A stretch of 6,030 nucleotides of DNA, from NCBI GenBank assembly GCA_946610635.1, contig CAMOCI010000042.1, positions 1 to 6,030 of the forward strand, in the 5' to 3' direction. The stretch's first letter is position 1; every line of letters begins with the position of its first letter. Position numbers and translations under genes: made by a program. The notes beneath the pieces were generated by a model. The model did not search any database. It saw only the letters and a program-made list of their open reading frames with translations, and was not told where the DNA came from. Shown piece by piece: positions 5,737-6,030 of the stretch. The stretch comes from an uncultured Clostridia bacterium. GTDB lineage: Bacteria; Bacillota; Clostridia; Christensenellales; UBA1242.

Positions 5737-5889
5737 ATGAAAGATTTGTTTAAGATTATTAAAACAGGTGATGTGTTAGATGAAGATATTGTTATTAATT
5801 GTCTGAATTGTGGATATAAAGTGTTTCTAGAAAAAGGCAATGTTGTGCCAAAATGCAAAAGATGTGGTTTAACAAAATTTACAATATAA
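5737..5889 (+). CDS. Small zinc-ribbon protein (50 residues)
   Basis: The protein carries two Cys pairs, CLNCG (C22, C25) and CKRCG (C40, C43), spaced CX2CX14CX2C as in a zinc ribbon. The stretch between them, YKVFLEKGNVVPK, and the ending CGLTKF follow the common pattern of small bacterial zinc-ribbon proteins (CxxCG, L..G..P, CxxCG...F). The cysteines should bind one zinc ion; the function is unknown. An in-frame ATG at 5686 would add 17 residues. I prefer 5737 because the upstream TTGACA and possible -10 lie inside that extension, and because MKDLFKIIKTGD reads as a natural start. Transcription diverges from lepB. It is a reasonably safe gene call with an uncertain start and unknown role. 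Confidence 0.7.
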   Translation: MKDLFKIIKTGDVLDEDIVINCLNCGYKVFLEKGNVVPKCKRCGLTKFTI

Positions 5890-5920
5890 CTATATACTTT
5901 TTTTGTTGCTATAAAAAAAC

Positions 5921-5945
5921 AATATTAATATTTCTCGTTAATATT
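5921..5945 (+). terminator. AT-only hairpin downstream of the zinc-ribbon gene
   Basis: AATATTAA (5921-5928) and TTAATATT (5938-5945) form a perfect 8-bp stem, with only two T's after the second arm. It is weak alone. The plus-strand transcript may instead end at the hairpin at 5953-5969. Confidence 0.3.
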
Positions 5946-5947
5946 TT

Positions 5948-5969
5948 AAAAAATAGGGGGTTGCCCTAT
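5948..5969 (-). terminator. Terminator of the gene entering from the right edge
   Basis: On the minus strand ATAGGG (5969-5964) and CCCTAT (5958-5953) pair around a CAACC loop and are followed by five T's (5952-5948). The plus-strand reading has the same stem followed by ATTTT, so it may also stop the zinc-ribbon transcript. Confidence 0.65.
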
Positions 5970-5977
5970 ATTTTAAA

Positions 5978-6030
5978 TTATTTATTAGGTTTGCTATCTA
6001 TTTCTTTTTCTCTGCTTTCATTTTTTTTAT
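5978..6030 (-). CDS. Probable 3' end of a minus-strand gene cut by the window edge
   Basis: Reading left from the edge, an open frame gives a hydrophilic tail ending in EKEIDSKPNK with a TAA at 5980-5978, nine bases before the terminator stem. A second minus frame is also open from the edge and ends KAEKKK with TAG at 6000-5998. I prefer the first because its stop is TAA, like every other gene here, and because it lies close to the terminator. The product cannot be told. Confidence 0.4.
   Translation of the reverse strand, partial: KKNESREKEIDSKPNK

Overview
The window is ordinary, well-kept chromosome from a very AT-rich, low-GC Gram-positive-type bacterium. The evidence is a stand-alone RecD2 helicase, a YugP-type membrane zinc peptidase, a single-spanning type I signal peptidase, a CCA-encoding tRNA-His and SigA-like promoters close to TTGACA/TATAAT. 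All six complete protein genes end in TAA, and TGG is used for Trp (the standard code fits). An uncultivated Bacillota lineage (Clostridia- or Bacilli-like) is the best inference; the species cannot be named. Nothing marks a phage, insertion sequence, CRISPR array or defence island.

Layout, left to right: recD2 (+) faces a (p)ppGpp-hydrolase-type HD gene (-) across a shared hairpin terminator. Next is an unrecognised 173-residue basic protein gene (-) with its own promoter and a long hairpin terminator, then tRNA-His (-) with a textbook promoter and a tetraloop terminator. A YugP-type membrane metallopeptidase gene (+) follows and converges on lepB (-), where the shared terminator hairpin contains the last codons of lepB. 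A 50-residue zinc-ribbon protein gene (+) diverges from lepB. At the right edge the tail of another minus-strand gene probably enters behind its own terminator.

The genes do not form an operon or a shared pathway. Almost every one appears to be its own transcription unit, with a recognisable promoter, a hairpin terminator or both. They cover genome maintenance (recD2), alarmone turnover (HD protein), translation (tRNA-His), and protein export or membrane proteolysis (lepB, yugP).

The most notable pattern is at the starts. For the 173-residue protein, yugP and lepB, exactly six bases separate the -10 hexamer from an ATG, so the predicted transcription start is the A of the start codon. recD2 has eight bases and the zinc-ribbon gene about six to seven. 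None of these five has a visible Shine-Dalgarno. Only the HD gene has a short leader with one. This suggests widespread leaderless mRNA, and it also moves two gene starts downstream of the longest open frame. I found no convincing evidence of a wholly new biological system.
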